Below, piece by piece: positions 54,166 through 62,583 of a stretch of DNA of 64,000 nucleotides. The notes beneath the pieces were generated by a model that made no database searches, was not told the origin of the DNA, and worked only from the letters and a program-made list of their open reading frames with translations. This stretch comes from Burkholderia pyrrocinia (GTDB lineage Bacteria; Pseudomonadota; Gammaproteobacteria; Burkholderiales; Burkholderiaceae), in NCBI RefSeq assembly GCF_022809715.1, contig NZ_CP094459.1:2604001-2668000 (forward strand). Reading direction: 5' to 3'. Within the stretch, counting starts at the first letter, position 1; the number at the start of each line of letters is the position of its first letter. The translations under genes and the position numbers were made by a program.

Positions 54166-55344
54166 TCAGTCGGATCCGGCGCGATGCAGTCGCGACGTAT
54201 CGACGACGGCCCCGGCCGGACTCGGCGGATCCAGCCCGAGCATCTCGGCCGCCGCAGCTTTCACGCGCTGCGCGCCGAGATTGGCGAGGCAATCGCTGCG
54301 GCTGTCGACCTTGCGCTCGCAGCCCTCGTGCCGGCACGGCACGCAATCGCCCTCCCCCTGCAGCAGCCACACGTTCCCGTGCCGCCCCGAACCGCGCAGC
54401 GGCCACGGATTCTCGGTCGCGGGCCAGTGCTGCGGCCACGGCCCCCAGCGCACCGGGTCGGACGGGCCGAACAGCGCGATCGTGTCGGTGCCTGTCGCAG
54501 CCGCGACGTGCGTCGCGCCGGTGTCGGGGCCGATGAAGAGCCGCGCGCGCCGCACGAGTTCCGCGCTCTCGCCGAACGTGAGGCGGCCGACCAGATTCAG
54601 CACGTCGCCGCCCGCCTCGGCCGCGACCTGCTCCGCATACTCGCGCTCGCGATCGGCCGGACCGCCCGACAACGCGACCGCAAAGCCGCGCTCGCGCAGC
54701 CAGTCGATCATCTCGACCCAGCCTTCGAGCCGCCATTGCTTGTAGCGGAACATCGGATACGGATGCAGGACGACCAGCGGCTTGCCGTCGCGGATCGCCG
54801 GCGACTCCGCGAGCCATGCGTCGAAGCGCGCGCGCCGCGCGGGATCGTCGCCGATGCCGGGCGCGACGACCTCGGACACCGGCTCGATGCCGATCACGGG
54901 TGCGAGCGCGAGCGTGCTGACGACCGTATGCGCGGATTCATGGTGATTGATCGCGATCCCGTTCAGCATCATCCGCGTGAGCCACGTGACGCGGTCGGGA
55001 TCGACGAGGCCGACCCGTTTGCGGCCCGCGAACCAGCTATAGAAACGCGGCCGGTCGGAGCTCAGCGCCGCGCACGCGAGATCGTAGCGGCGCCACATCG
55101 ACAGCGCGTCGCGCAGCCGCTCGCGGAATCCCGCGCGCTGCGCGACGACGATCACGCGCCGCACGTCCGGATTGTGCTCGAGCACGCCCTCGGTGCCGCG
55201 AAACACCAGCATGTCGATCTGCGCATCGGGCCAGCGGGCCTTCAGCGAACGCACCAGCGGCGTCGTCAGCAGCACGTCGCCGATACGGCGCGGCGCGGCA
55301 ACGAGGATGGTTCTGGGCGGGCGGGCGGAGGAAAACAGGGCCAC
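54166..55344 (-). CDS. GT9 family glycosyltransferase (heptosyltransferase-like)
   Basis: About 392 residues. ILVAAPRRIGDVLLTTPLVR is the N-terminal acceptor-site motif and ARLFIGPDTGATHVAAATGT the donor-site motif of the WaaC/WaaF/RfaQ family. A Cys cluster CVPCRHEGCERK lies near the C terminus; it is not universal in GT9 and could bind metal. GTG 55344 is the best start (VALFSSARPPRTILV); the frame runs far upstream without similarity. It is followed by a terminator and preceded on the same strand by another GT9 gene. Probably adds a core heptose. Confidence 0.9.
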   Translation of the reverse strand: MALFSSARPPRTILVAAPRRIGDVLLTTPLVRSLKARWPDAQIDMLVFRGTEGVLEHNPDVRRVIVVAQRAGFRERLRDALSMWRRYDLACAALSSDRPRFYSWFAGRKRVGLVDPDRVTWLTRMMLNGIAINHHESAHTVVSTLALAPVIGIEPVSEVVAPGIGDDPARRARFDAWLAESPAIRDGKPLVVLHPYPMFRYKQWRLEGWVEMIDWLRERGFAVALSGGPADREREYAEQVAAEAGGDVLNLVGRLTFGESAELVRRARLFIGPDTGATHVAAATGTDTIALFGPSDPVRWGPWPQHWPATENPWPLRGSGRHGNVWLLQGEGDCVPCRHEGCERKVDSRSDCLANLGAQRVKAAAAEMLGLDPPSPAGAVVDTSRLHRAGSD

Positions 55345-55526
55345 GGCAATCGGTCTGTCTAGCTGGCTGAACAAGGCTGGCAATGTACAGGATTTTGCAG
55401 CAGCCGGCGCGGCATCGCGAACCGGCCGTGCAGGACGCGCTGACGTGACCCTGATGCAAGCCCTGCCTGCGGAACGCAGTGCGGCACGCGCCGGCGCTTG
55501 CACCACGTGCGGTGCTTCTTCCGGCG

Positions 55527-56621
55527 CTACGAAGCGATGGTCACGACCGCGGATGTCGCAGCGGCCGCCGGCCGTGCGCGCGCCGCATCCGTCACCTGCT
55601 CGTCGCAATGGCCGGCCTGCGGCAGCAGATGACGCACGGCGCGCTCGACCGCGTCGACACCGATCGCGTCGACGGTCGCGCCGGCGCGGAGGATCACGTG
55701 CGGCACGCCGAGCGGATGCCAGCGCAGGTATTTCTCGGGACGGTCCTCGAACAGCGCGGCAACCGGCACGCCGAGCGCCGACGCGAGATGCACGGGTGCG
55801 CTGTCGGCCGACACGATCGTATCGAGCAGGCTCGCGGCAGCCACCAGATCGGCGACCGACGACGGCGCGACATGGCGCGCGCTCACATCGCGCCACGCCT
55901 CGTCCTCGGCGGTTTTGCGGATGGCCGGATCGCGGAACACGATCACGTCGGCGAACGGCGCGAGCCGCTCGCCGAGGTCGCGCCAGCGGTCCGCGGGCCA
56001 GCGGCGCTCGGCCGCCTTGTTCGACACGAACAAACCAACGCGCGGCTTCGTGCGCTCCCCGAGCAGGCGATACCACTCGTCCTGCAACGTGCGATCGGGA
56101 TGAACCGACAGCGCGAGGCGGTCGAGATCGGCACGGCCGAGTTCGGGCACGAGCCGGAACCCCGACAGCGCCTCGTGGCACATCGGCCGCTGCGCGACGT
56201 GTTCGGGCTTGCGATCGTCGAATTCGGTGTCGGCATCGTGCCAGCGGCAATCCTTCACGCCGAGCTGGCGCGCGAACTGCATGCTGCTGCGATGCATGCC
56301 GCCGTTCGGCACGACCACGAGGTCGAACCGCAAGCGACGCAGGCGGCGCACGAGCCGCAGCCGGTCGAAGAACGCGCGCATCCGCCCGGGACGGTCGTTG
56401 CGTTCGCATTGGCGGCTGTACACGTACGTGTGAACCGCGTGCACGTCCGGGTTGCCGGCCAGCGCGGCCGCGTTGTAGCGGTTCGCGACCACATGCAGCT
56501 CTGCGCCGGGCCAGCGCTCCTTCAGCGCACCGAGGAACGCGGTCGTGCACAGCATGTCGCCCAGAAAATCAATCCGGATCACGAGGATCCGCCCCGTCGG
56601 GTTCCTGTTGGCCATGGTCAT
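55527..56621 (-). CDS. GT9 family glycosyltransferase (heptosyltransferase-like)
   Basis: 364 residues. GRILVIRIDFLGDMLCTTAF is the GT9 N-terminal motif, VVPNGGMHRSSMQFARQLGV follows, and LDTIVSADSAPVHLASALGV is the donor-site block. It resembles ADP-heptose:LPS transferases but is distant from the neighbouring GT9 protein, so the two likely act at different core positions. ATG 56621 or ATG 56615 could be the start. A promoter with TTGGGC and TACAAT lies ~140 bases upstream. 182 bases separate it from the next GT9 gene. Confidence 0.9.
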   Translation of the reverse strand: MTMANRNPTGRILVIRIDFLGDMLCTTAFLGALKERWPGAELHVVANRYNAAALAGNPDVHAVHTYVYSRQCERNDRPGRMRAFFDRLRLVRRLRRLRFDLVVVPNGGMHRSSMQFARQLGVKDCRWHDADTEFDDRKPEHVAQRPMCHEALSGFRLVPELGRADLDRLALSVHPDRTLQDEWYRLLGERTKPRVGLFVSNKAAERRWPADRWRDLGERLAPFADVIVFRDPAIRKTAEDEAWRDVSARHVAPSSVADLVAAASLLDTIVSADSAPVHLASALGVPVAALFEDRPEKYLRWHPLGVPHVILRAGATVDAIGVDAVERAVRHLLPQAGHCDEQVTDAARARPAAAATSAVVTIAS

Positions 56622-56761
56622 GTGGTGGACTGTCAGTTTTTATCGTCGCGACGGGCCGATGCCCCGGCATCCAGTTCCGGGACGGCCCTGTCGCGCGTTG
56701 CCGCTCGCCGCATGGATCCGCCCCCGTTTGTGTGCGCGCGTGCGAGCGCGGCTTGCGCCGG

Positions 56762-56790
56762 ATTGTATAGCGTCCGGATGGCCGGCCCAA
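56762..56790 (-). promoter_or_regulatory. Promoter of the GT9 gene pair
   Basis: Minus strand -35 TTGGGC (56790-56785) and -10 TACAAT (56767-56762) with a 17-base spacer; start near 56755, giving a ~130-nt leader. Confidence 0.55.
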
Positions 56791-56811
56791 GCCCCGGGTA
56801 ACCGAAGATGC

Positions 56812-56854
56812 AAAAACGGCCCGCCGCACCGCACGATGGCGATGCGACGGGCCG
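56812..56854 (-). terminator. Rho-independent terminator after dnaE
   Basis: CGGCCCG (56817-56823) pairs with CGGGCCG (56848-56854); AAAAA at 56812-56816 gives a U run on the minus strand, 35 bases after the dnaE stop. Confidence 0.8.
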
Positions 56855-56889
56855 CGTATCGCGACAGCCGTCCGGTGGTCGGGAAGCGG

Positions 56890-59800
56890 TCAGTACGTGA
56901 TTTCGACGACACTGCCGTCGAACGCCGCGCGCAGTTCCGCGAGCAGCATGTCGCTCGGCTTCACGCGCCACGCGTCGCCGAGACGCATTTCGCCTTGCGC
57001 CCGCGCGTTGCTGTAGTGGATCTGGACCGCGAGGCCGTTCGGCAGCGGCGCCTGCGGGCGACGGCCGCCGTCACGCCCGCCGCCGCGCGGCGCGGGCGCT
57101 TCGACCGCGTGCGCGGCGGCCGGATCGTCCTTCGACACGTGCGGCTCGAGCACGCGGCGCAGCGCGGCTGCGTCGGCGTTGCCGTTCATCGTCAGCCGCA
57201 CGGCCTGCGCGTAGCGGCTGCGCGCGCGTTCGAGATCCATCACGGTATCGGTCGTGAAGCGGATGCCGCCCGTGAATGCGTCGTTGCGCGCCTGCCCCTG
57301 CACGATCAGCAGTTCGTCTTCCTTGAACAGCGCCTTGTTCGCCTCGAACTGCTCGTTGAAGATCGTGATCTCGCACTGGCCCGAACCGTCGTCGAGCAGC
57401 GCGATCAGCATCTTGCCGCGCTGGGTCATCTGCGTGCGCAGCGATGCGATGATGCCCGCGACGAGCTTGTCACGCCCTTCCTTCAGGTCGCCGACCTTCT
57501 GCCGCACGAAGCGGCGCACCTCGTCGCGATACGCGTCGAACAGGTGGCCGGACAGGTAGAAGCCGAGCGCGCCCTTTTCTTCCTGCAGGCGACGCTTGTC
57601 GTCCCACGCCGGTTCATCGACGAGCGCATGCGCGTGCGGCGACTCGGCGCCCATGTCGAACAGCCCGGCCTGCATTGCGTTCGCCTCGGCCTGGTCGGCC
57701 GCTTCCATCGCGAGCGGCACCGACGCGAGCATCTGCGCGCGGTTCGCGTTCAGCGAATCGAACGCCCCGGCGCGGATCAGCGCCTCGACCGTGCGGCGGT
57801 TGACGACGCGCCGGTCGATCCGTTCGCAGAAGTCGAACAGGTCGGTGAACGCCTTTTCCTCGCGAGCGCGCAGGATTTCCTCGATCGCGTTCTGGCCGCT
57901 GCCCTTCACCGCGCCGAGGCCGTAGCGGATCGTGCGCGAGCGCTTGCCGTCGGCTTCGGCGACGGGCTCGAACCGGTAATGCGACTGGTTGATGTCGGGC
58001 GGCAACACGACGAGGTTGTTCACGACGCAGTCGTCGAACAGGATCTTCACCTTGTCGGTGTCGTCCATCGCGAGCGTCATGTTGGCCGCCATGAATTCGG
58101 CCGGATGGTGCGCCTTCAGCCACGCGGTGTAATACGCGAGCAGTGCATACGCGGCCGCGTGCGACTTGTTGAAGCCGTAGCCCGCGAACTTCTCCATCAG
58201 GTCGAAGATCTCGTCGGACTTCTCGCGCGTGAGGCCGTTCTTCGCGGCGCCCTCGGCGAAGATCTCGCGGTGCTGGGCCATCTCCTCGGGCTTCTTCTTG
58301 CCCATCGCGCGACGCAGCAAGTCCGCGCCGCCGAGCGAGTAGCCGCCGATGATCTGCGCCATCTGCATCACCTGCTCCTGATAGACCATGATGCCGTAGG
58401 TCTCTTTCAGGACGGGTTCGACGCGCGGATCCGGATAGTCGACCTTCTCGCGGCCGTGCTTCCGTGCGCAGAAGCTCGGGATCAGGTCCATCGGGCCCGG
58501 ACGGTACAACGACACCAGCGCGATGATGTCCTCGAAGCGGTCGGGCTGCGCATCCTTCAGCATGCCCTGCATCCCGCGGCTTTCCAGCTGGAACACCGCG
58601 ACCGTGTTGGCCTTCTTCAGGATCTGGAACGAAGCCGGATCGTCGAGCGGCACCTGCGCGAGCGACCAGTCGGCCTTCGACGGATCGAGGCGGCGGATGT
58701 AGCGCTCGGCCCAGTCGAGGATCGTCAGCGTCGTGAGGCCCAGAAAGTCGAACTTCACGAGGCCGACGGCTTCGACGTCGTCCTTGTCGTACTGGCTGAC
58801 GACGCCGCCGTCGTCGCCCTGCGTGTACAGCGGGCAGAAATCGGTCAGCTTGCCGGGCGCGATCAGCACGCCGCCCGCGTGCATCCCGACGTTACGCGTG
58901 AGGCCCTCGACGCGCTGCGCGAGATCGAGCAGCTGGTGGACTTCGTCCTCGTGGTCGTAGCGCTCCTGCAGCTGCGGCTCTTCCTTCATCGCGTCGGCGA
59001 TCGTCACGTGCTTGCCCGGCTTGAACGGGATCAGCTTCGCCACGCCGTCGGTGAACATGTAGCCGAGGTCGAGCACGCGGCCGATGTCGCGCACGGCCGC
59101 CTTCGCTGCCATCGTGCCGAAGGTGGCGATCTGCGACACGGCGTCCGCGCCGTACTTCTCCTTCACGTACTGGATCACGCGGTCGCGGCCGTGCTGGCAG
59201 AAGTCGATGTCGAAGTCGGGCATCGACACGCGTTCCGGGTTCAGGAAGCGCTCGAACAGCAGGTTGTAGCGCAGCGGGTCGAGGTCGGTAATGCCGAGCG
59301 CGTACGCGACCAGCGAACCGGCGCCGGAGCCGCGGCCCGGGCCGACCGGCACGCCGTTGTTCTTCGCCCAGTTGATGAAGTCCGCGACGATCAGGAAGTA
59401 GCCGGGGAAGCCCATCTTCGTGATGGTCCCGCATTCGAATTCGAGGCGCTTGTAGTACGTGTCGCGCTGCGCGTCGCGTTCGGCTTCGGCCGGATAGAGC
59501 TGCACGAGTCGCGTCTCGAGCCCTTCCTTCGACAGCTGGACCAGGTAGTCGTCGAGCGACATGCCGTCCGGCGTCGGGAACAGCGGCAGCTTCGGCTTGC
59601 CGAGCTCGAGCTTCAGGTTGCAGCGTTTCGCGATCTCGACCGTGTTCGCGACCGCCGACGGCAGGTCGGCGAACAGCGCGACCATGTCGTCCTGCGTGCG
59701 GAAATACTGGTCGGTCGTGAAGCGTTTCTGGCGCCGCGGGTTCGCGAGGATGTCGCCTTCCGAGATGCACACGCGCGCCTCGTGCGCGGTGAAATCGTCG

Positions 59801-60423
59801 TCGGTCATGAACTGCGTCGGGTGCGTCGCGACGACCGGCAGCTTCAGCGACGCGGCGAGCGTCGCGGCCTGCTGGATGTACGCCTCGGCGCCCGGCTGGC
59901 CGTATCGCTGCAGTTCGATGTAGAAGCCGCCCGGAAACACCTTCGCCCAGCGCTCGGCGTGACGGCGCGCTGCTTCTTCGTTGCCGGCCGCGAGCGCGAG
60001 CCCGATATCGCCCTGCTGCGCGCCCGACAGCGCGAGCAGCCCCTGCGCGAGTTCGCCGTCGAGCCAGCTCGCGTCGAGTTCCGCGCGGCCGCGATACTGG
60101 TTCGTGAGCCATGCCTTCGACAGCAGCTCGCAGAGATTCAGGTAGCCGACCTTGTCCTTCACGAGCAGCAGCAGCCGCGACGGCTTGTCGCGATCGTCCG
60201 GATTCATGATCCAGACGTCGCAGCCGGCGATCGGCTTGATGCCCTTGCCGCGGGCTTCCTGGTAGAAACGGACGAGGCCGAATGCGTTGCCGAGATCGGT
60301 GAGCGCGAGCGCGCCCTGGCCGTCCGCGGCCGCCGCCTTGACGATGTCGTCGAGACGCACGATGCCGTCGGCGATCGAGAATTCGGAGTGAACGCGAAGA
60401 TGAACGAAGCGGGGATCTGACAT
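56890..60423 (-). CDS. dnaE: DNA polymerase III alpha subunit
   Basis: 1177 residues (E. coli 1160). The N-terminal PHP domain starts FVHLRVHSEFSIADGIVRLD. The polymerase palm has the catalytic Asp pair in PDFDIDFCQHGRDRVIQYVK (~residue 398), preceded by NGVPVGPGRGSGAGSLVAYA. The beta-clamp/HhH and OB-fold regions follow (residues ~750-1100). It has no proofreading exonuclease domain, as expected for DnaE1. ATG 60423 matches the family N terminus; the longer frame to 60594 does not. Confidence 0.98.
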   Translation of the reverse strand: MSDPRFVHLRVHSEFSIADGIVRLDDIVKAAAADGQGALALTDLGNAFGLVRFYQEARGKGIKPIAGCDVWIMNPDDRDKPSRLLLLVKDKVGYLNLCELLSKAWLTNQYRGRAELDASWLDGELAQGLLALSGAQQGDIGLALAAGNEEAARRHAERWAKVFPGGFYIELQRYGQPGAEAYIQQAATLAASLKLPVVATHPTQFMTDDDFTAHEARVCISEGDILANPRRQKRFTTDQYFRTQDDMVALFADLPSAVANTVEIAKRCNLKLELGKPKLPLFPTPDGMSLDDYLVQLSKEGLETRLVQLYPAEAERDAQRDTYYKRLEFECGTITKMGFPGYFLIVADFINWAKNNGVPVGPGRGSGAGSLVAYALGITDLDPLRYNLLFERFLNPERVSMPDFDIDFCQHGRDRVIQYVKEKYGADAVSQIATFGTMAAKAAVRDIGRVLDLGYMFTDGVAKLIPFKPGKHVTIADAMKEEPQLQERYDHEDEVHQLLDLAQRVEGLTRNVGMHAGGVLIAPGKLTDFCPLYTQGDDGGVVSQYDKDDVEAVGLVKFDFLGLTTLTILDWAERYIRRLDPSKADWSLAQVPLDDPASFQILKKANTVAVFQLESRGMQGMLKDAQPDRFEDIIALVSLYRPGPMDLIPSFCARKHGREKVDYPDPRVEPVLKETYGIMVYQEQVMQMAQIIGGYSLGGADLLRRAMGKKKPEEMAQHREIFAEGAAKNGLTREKSDEIFDLMEKFAGYGFNKSHAAAYALLAYYTAWLKAHHPAEFMAANMTLAMDDTDKVKILFDDCVVNNLVVLPPDINQSHYRFEPVAEADGKRSRTIRYGLGAVKGSGQNAIEEILRAREEKAFTDLFDFCERIDRRVVNRRTVEALIRAGAFDSLNANRAQMLASVPLAMEAADQAEANAMQAGLFDMGAESPHAHALVDEPAWDDKRRLQEEKGALGFYLSGHLFDAYRDEVRRFVRQKVGDLKEGRDKLVAGIIASLRTQMTQRGKMLIALLDDGSGQCEITIFNEQFEANKALFKEDELLIVQGQARNDAFTGGIRFTTDTVMDLERARSRYAQAVRLTMNGNADAAALRRVLEPHVSKDDPAAAHAVEAPAPRGGGRDGGRRPQAPLPNGLAVQIHYSNARAQGEMRLGDAWRVKPSDMLLAELRAAFDGSVVEITY

Positions 60424-60638
60424 GGGCGTTATTGTAGCCGCGTCGCCGCGCAGGCTGCCCAAAAAATCCCCGCACTGGCCGTTCGGCCGATGCGCGCGAC
60501 ACCACGTCGCGCGGCTGGCCAAACGGCTGGATGTCGGTGCGCAAGCGGTTTGCGGGATAATACGGGTTTTCGAATCATCGCCACGGCTTCGCACCCTTTT
60601 TTGCGGGCCGCCGTGCGGCCGTTTCCCGTCGGACCATC

Positions 60639-61493
60639 ATGACCATCGTCAACCTCGCCGCCTACCACTTCGTGTCGCTCGACGCGAACGAGCAATGGCG
60701 CCCGCTCGTCACCGCCCGCTGCAACGAACTCGACCTGCGCGGCACGATCCTGCTCGCGCCGGAAGGCATCAACCTGTTCATCGCCGGCACGCGCGAAGCG
60801 GCCGACGCGTTCATCGCGTACATCCGCCACGATCCGCTGTTCGAAGGCAAGTTCGCGACGCTGCAGTTCAAGGAAAGCCTGTCCGACTCGCAGCCGTTCC
60901 GCCGCATGCTCGTGCGCCTGAAGCGCGAGATCATCACGATGAAGAAGCCGGCGATCAAGCCGGAACTCGGTCGCGCGCCGTTCGTCGACGCGCGCACGCT
61001 GAAGTCATGGCTCGACCGCGGCCACGACGACACGGGCCGCCCGGTCGTGATGCTCGATACGCGCAATGCGTTCGAGGTCGACGTCGGCACGTTCGACGAC
61101 GCGCTCGACTACCGGATCGACAAGTTCAGCGAATTCCCGGAAGTGATCGATGCGAACCGCGCCGATCTCGACGGCAAGACGGTCGTGTCGTTCTGCACGG
61201 GCGGCATCCGCTGCGAGAAGGCCGCGATCCACATGAAGGAAATCGGCATCGAGAACGTGTACCAGCTCGAAGGCGGGATCCTGAAGTATTTCGAGGAAGT
61301 CGGCGGCGCCCATTATCACGGCGACTGCTTCGTGTTCGACTACCGCACCGCGCTGAACCCGCAACTCCAGCCTACCGAGAACGTCACGTGCTTCGCGTGC
61401 CGCGCGGTCGTCACGCCGGAAGCGCAACAGTCGCCGAGCTACGTGCCCGGCAAGTCGTGCCCGGCCTGCGCGCAGGCAGCCAGCGCCGCGTAA
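60639..61493 (+). CDS. trhO: tRNA uridine-34 hydroxylase, rhodanese-like (TrhO/YceA)
   Basis: 284 residues. The N-terminal ferredoxin-like domain has [20 protein letters not shown]. The rhodanese domain has [20 protein letters not shown] and active-site loop [15 protein letters not shown] with catalytic Cys. A C-terminal Cys-rich zinc-like segment (CFACRAVV...CPAC) follows. It makes 5-hydroxyuridine at tRNA position 34 in an O2-dependent way. It lies divergent from dnaE across 215 bases. Confidence 0.96.
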   Translation: MTIVNLAAYHFVSLDANEQWRPLVTARCNELDLRGTILLAPEGINLFIAGTREAADAFIAYIRHDPLFEGKFATLQFKESLSDSQPFRRMLVRLKREIITMKKPAIKPELGRAPFVDARTLKSWLDRGHDDTGRPVVMLDTRNAFEVDVGTFDDALDYRIDKFSEFPEVIDANRADLDGKTVVSFCTGGIRCEKAAIHMKEIGIENVYQLEGGILKYFEEVGGAHYHGDCFVFDYRTALNPQLQPTENVTCFACRAVVTPEAQQSPSYVPGKSCPACAQAASAA

Positions 61494-61512
61494 GCGCGCG
61501 ACCCGCGCCCCG

Positions 61513-62406
61513 ATGAACGGCTATCGCGGCCGCTTCGCGCCGTCACCCACCGGGCCGCTGCACTTCGGCTCGCTGGTCGGCGCGCTTGCAAGCTGGCTCG
61601 ACGCGCGCGCGCACGGCGGCGCATGGCTCGTGCGCATCGAGGATCTCGACGGCCCGCGCACGGTACCCGGCGCGGCCGACGACATCCTCGCAACGCTCGC
61701 GCATTTCGGCATGACGCCCGACGAGCCGCCCGTATGGCAAAGCACGCGCGATGCCGCGTACACGGCCGCGCTCGAGCAGCTCGTCGCAGCGGGGCTCGTC
61801 TATCCGTGCGGCTGCACGCGCAAGGAAATCGCCGACTCGCTGCGCGCCGCGCACGAGCGCCACACGACGCTCGCGTATCCGGGCACCTGCCGCACCGGTC
61901 TGCACGGCAAGCCTGCACGCGCATGGCGGCTACGCGTACCGGACGGCGACGCGGCGATCGTCACGTTCGACGACCGCTGGCAGCACACGCAATCGCAAGA
62001 CCTCGCGACCGAAGTCGGCGATTTCGTGTTGAAGCGCGCGGACGGGCAATGGGCCTATCAGCTCGCGGTCGTCGTCGACGATGCCGATGCGCGCATCACG
62101 CACGTCGTGCGCGGCGCCGACCTGCTCGATTCGACCGCGCGCCAGATCCATCTGCAACACTGCCTCGGCGTACCGACGCCGCGGTATCTGCACGTACCCG
62201 TCGTCGTCGATGCAAACGGCGAGAAGCTCAGCAAGCAGACGGGCGCGACCGCACTCGAGCGCGACGATCCGCTGCCGGCACTGCAGGCCGCGGCCGCGCA
62301 TCTGGGCCTCGCGCCCGATGGCGCGCTCGCGGGCACGACGCTGGATGCGTTCTACTCGGCCGCGACGGTCGCGTGGGCGCAACGCTTCGGGCCGCTGGCC
62401 GGCTAA
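61513..62406 (+). CDS. gluQ: Glutamyl-Q tRNA(Asp) synthetase
   Basis: 297 residues. It is a paralogue of GluRS catalytic core that puts Glu on queuosine-34 of tRNA-Asp. [20 protein letters not shown] has the class I HIGH-like site (HFGS), [14 protein letters not shown] the zinc Cys, and [18 protein letters not shown] the KMSKS-like loop (KLSKQ). It lacks the anticodon-binding domain. It starts 19 bases after trhO; a shared interest in tRNA position 34 may be why they are paired. Confidence 0.96.
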   Translation: MNGYRGRFAPSPTGPLHFGSLVGALASWLDARAHGGAWLVRIEDLDGPRTVPGAADDILATLAHFGMTPDEPPVWQSTRDAAYTAALEQLVAAGLVYPCGCTRKEIADSLRAAHERHTTLAYPGTCRTGLHGKPARAWRLRVPDGDAAIVTFDDRWQHTQSQDLATEVGDFVLKRADGQWAYQLAVVVDDADARITHVVRGADLLDSTARQIHLQHCLGVPTPRYLHVPVVVDANGEKLSKQTGATALERDDPLPALQAAAAHLGLAPDGALAGTTLDAFYSAATVAWAQRFGPLAG

Positions 62407-62505
62407 AGCGGCCGGCGAGCCGGTTTCGCGCCGATCGAGTGCCGGTTTGGCATCGCGCGCCGCGAAGCCCGCATCCCGCCCGCCCCATCCAACCACAGCC
62501 CCAAT

Positions 62506-62543
62506 AAAAAACGGGCACATGCTCATCGCATGCACCCGCTTTT
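62506..62543. terminator. Bidirectional terminator between gluQ and rhlE
   Basis: CGGG-CA-CATGC (62512 onward) pairs with GCATG-CA-CCCG (to 62538), flanked by AAAAAA on the left and TTTT on the right. Confidence 0.8.
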
Positions 62544-62583
62544 CCGGCAGCGCTCGCGCGCCGCCCCGCCATGTTCGTCCGGC

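Noticed and set aside
56545..60420. A 1291-codon open frame on the plus strand opposite dnaE
   Set aside because: Composition is the Arg/His/Val/Asp-rich pattern of a high-GC antisense frame; dnaE on the other strand has all motifs and explains the region.
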